Source: Pradoshia sp. D12
Lineage (GTDB): Bacteria; Bacillota; Bacilli; Bacillales; Pradoshiaceae
Assembly (NCBI RefSeq): GCF_008935075.1
Contig: NZ_CP044545.1
Coordinates: 2,631,501 to 2,695,500 of the forward strand
DNA: 64,000 bases
Reading direction: 5' to 3'
This document shows positions 63,868-64,000 of this stretch, one piece after another. The first letter of the stretch is position 1; every line of letters starts with the position of its first letter. A model generated the notes under the pieces. It was given only the letters and a program-made list of their open reading frames with translations, was not told where the DNA came from and did no database searches. Both the position numbers and the translations under genes were made by a program.

Positions 63868-64000
63868 ATGGAGAAACCAAGACTTTGGACAAAAAACTTC
63901 CTATTAATCTCTTCAGCTAATTTATTTATCTTTTTAACATTTTACAGCTTAATGGTTACTTTAACACTTTATACAATTACTACTTTTCATACGAGCCAAA
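63868..64000 (+). CDS. MFS transporter (partial, N-terminus only)
   Basis: 44 codons are visible before the window ends. It begins MEKPRLWTKNFLLISSANLF and continues with a first hydrophobic helix (FIFLTFYSLMVTLTLYTIT), as in MFS drug exporters. Ribosome site AAGGACG. Co-transcribed with marR. Substrate unknown. Confidence 0.8.
   Translation, partial: MEKPRLWTKNFLLISSANLFIFLTFYSLMVTLTLYTITTFHTSQ

Overview
The window looks like a chromosomal segment of a low-GC, Gram-positive, spore-forming member of the Bacillaceae. The evidence is AT-rich DNA, strong AGGAGG-type ribosome binding sites, many TTG starts, a YjcZ-family spore protein, a T-box riboswitch, CcpA-type cre boxes and candidate sigma-B and sigma-D promoters. 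Part of the gene order matches Bacillus subtilis: rnz/zwf, namA, proI, yqjP and yqjQ lie in the same neighbourhood, here interrupted by insertions. No rRNA, tRNA, CRISPR array, prophage or intact insertion sequence was found.

Region by region. 1-2.3 kb: a GH36 alpha-galactosidase (cut by the window edge) coupled to a CE7 acetyl esterase. 2.7-5.5 kb: a STAS-like protein behind a sigma-B-like promoter, an SDR and a cytochrome P450. 5.8-6.0 kb: the remnant of a GH32 sucrose-6-phosphate hydrolase. 6.4-16.3 kb: ADP-ribosylglycohydrolase, YkvI-type transporter, HIT protein, a two-gene amino-acid ABC transporter without an ATPase, small membrane proteins, a polysaccharide deacetylase with a coiled-coil partner, and proline dehydrogenase. 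16.7-18 kb: a secreted GH10 xylanase under a cre box.

18.1-22.3 kb: a BmrC/BmrD-type heterodimeric multidrug ABC exporter. It is preceded by a 27-codon leader peptide and an RNA leader in which one segment can pair either with the leader-coding sequence or with the base of a long hairpin ending in eight U. This is the most interesting regulatory system in the window. 22.4-24.2 kb: a PadR / HAAS (DUF1700) / DUF4097 operon. 24.7-25.3 kb: a broken ketoacyl-ACP synthase III. 25.4-30.5 kb: yqjQ and yqjP, T-box-controlled proI, a NUDIX protein, yjcZ and namA. 30.9-38.9 kb: chemoreceptor, ferritin-like protein, HD protein, a probable immunity protein, rnz, zwf and a cyclase.

38.9-43.2 kb: a YuxK-type protein and the fruR-fruK-fruA operon with a tandem operator candidate. 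43.6-51 kb: a LytF-type cell-wall endopeptidase with five LysM domains, a DUF2804 protein, a nitroreductase, a methyltransferase and a large hybrid histidine kinase. 51-55.7 kb: SnoaL-like protein, two GNAT acetyltransferases, an M3 oligopeptidase and a PAS-STAS protein. 56-62 kb: cydABDC (cytochrome bd oxidase plus its maturation ABC exporter) with a Rex-like site. 62-64 kb: a CDF metal exporter, then a MarR regulator with a perfect 22-bp palindrome in front of a truncated MFS transporter.

Themes are plant-polysaccharide and sugar use, proline metabolism in both directions, redox and microaerobic adaptation, and drug or stress export. Function calls come from reading the translations without database searches.
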